Origin: Agarivorans albus
GTDB taxonomy: Bacteria; Pseudomonadota; Gammaproteobacteria; Enterobacterales; Celerinatantimonadaceae
Assembly (NCBI RefSeq): GCF_019670105.1
Contig: NZ_AP023032.1
Coordinates: forward strand, 4,612,001 to 4,676,000
Length of the DNA stretch: 64,000 bases
Direction of reading: 5' to 3'
Position numbers and translations under genes: made by a program. Every line of letters starts with the position of its first letter. The stretch's first letter is position 1. The notes under the pieces were generated by a model that was not told where the DNA came from, ran no database searches, and saw only the letters and a list, made by a program, of their open reading frames with translations. Of this stretch, positions 63,670 to 64,000 are shown one piece after another.

Positions 63670-64000
63670 CTACAACATATCCTTGTTGTGTTTGGTTTGC
63701 TGCCAGTAAGTCTTCCTACTACTTAATGGGCTCTGGCAGATTAGCTGCCCTAACAAGGGCAAAACGGCACAAAGATAGTTCAGCCTGAATGAGATTTTTG
63801 TGACCTAGCGCGCCCTTTGAAACTTTGCAAAAAAGCCAGAAAATCAGCTAAATACGCCCAAGCTAGGCAGTGCCTGATAGAAAACGCTTTCAAAGCTAAG
63901 TAAGTTTTTTTACTTTTCTTATCAATAAATCCCCAGCAATCAAACAAAGCTGAACACAGTTATTGATAGTTAGCTGTACGACCTAGCTGCATGCTAAATT
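63670..64000. promoter_or_regulatory. Upstream region of the pullulanase gene with LacI-type operator candidate
   Basis: There is no gene here that I can support. GAAAACGCTTTC at 63880-63891 is a near-perfect palindrome around a central CG, the form of LacI/GalR-family operators such as those of maltose and sugar repressors. An inverted repeat, AAGTAA...TTACTT, follows just to its right. AAGGA lies about 10 bases before the pullulanase ATG. No clear promoter pair could be fixed by eye. Confidence 0.45.

Overview
The window looks like chromosomal DNA of a marine gammaproteobacterium near Alteromonadales/Vibrionales. An Agarivorans-like genus is my best guess, but it is unverified. The case rests on slmA, coaBC-dut, rph-pyrE/yicC, coaD-mutM, rpmB-rpmG, radC, kbl-tdh, fabV-type enoyl reductase, a peroxiredoxin-glutaredoxin hybrid and a Kdo kinase. 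All of these are typical of that group in sequence and arrangement. I see no tRNA or rRNA gene, CRISPR array, prophage or complete insertion sequence.

Layout. 0-3.8 kb: two LysR regulators, a glutathione transferase and a quinone/enone-type reductase. 3.9-8.2 kb: a four-gene ABC importer operon of the polyamine type (ATPase, binding protein, two permeases). 8.4-10.8 kb: a peroxide-defence pair, a peroxiredoxin-glutaredoxin hybrid and a flavin disulfide reductase, behind what looks like an OxyR site joined to a good sigma-70 promoter. 11-19 kb: a membrane diguanylate cyclase, fabV with a GNAT gene, a 262-bp MITE-like element inserted exactly at the GNAT stop codon, rsmJ, and a large GGDEF-EAL sensor.

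19-42 kb is a surface-polysaccharide region. It holds a glycosyltransferase/deacetylase fusion, six GT9 (heptosyltransferase-family) genes, GT25 and GT2 enzymes, a CDP-glycerol-type pair, a Wzi-like outer-membrane protein, hldD, waaF, a gtrB-gtrA-like O-antigen modification cassette, waaA and kdkA. The kbl-tdh threonine-degradation operon and a TetR regulator interrupt it. The genes read as one LPS pathway: hldD makes ADP-heptose, waaA adds Kdo, kdkA phosphorylates it, an OpsX-like GT9 and WaaF add heptoses, a WaaE-like GT2 and further GT9/GT25 enzymes extend the core, and the Gtr and glycerol-phosphate genes decorate it.

42-53.6 kb is conserved housekeeping: coaD, mutM, rpmB-rpmG, radC, coaBC-dut-slmA, mscS, a potassium channel, rph-pyrE and yicC, with several small unknown genes. 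53.8-56.4 kb is an AT-richer accessory patch. It has a LysM/papain-like cell-wall hydrolase without a signal peptide, divergent from a lipoprotein whose C-terminal 84-residue domain is duplicated as a separate small ORF just after its stop codon. 56.5-63.7 kb is one 2397-codon lipoprotein that fuses a type I pullulanase and a second alpha-amylase-type GH13 domain with five starch-binding-like repeats.
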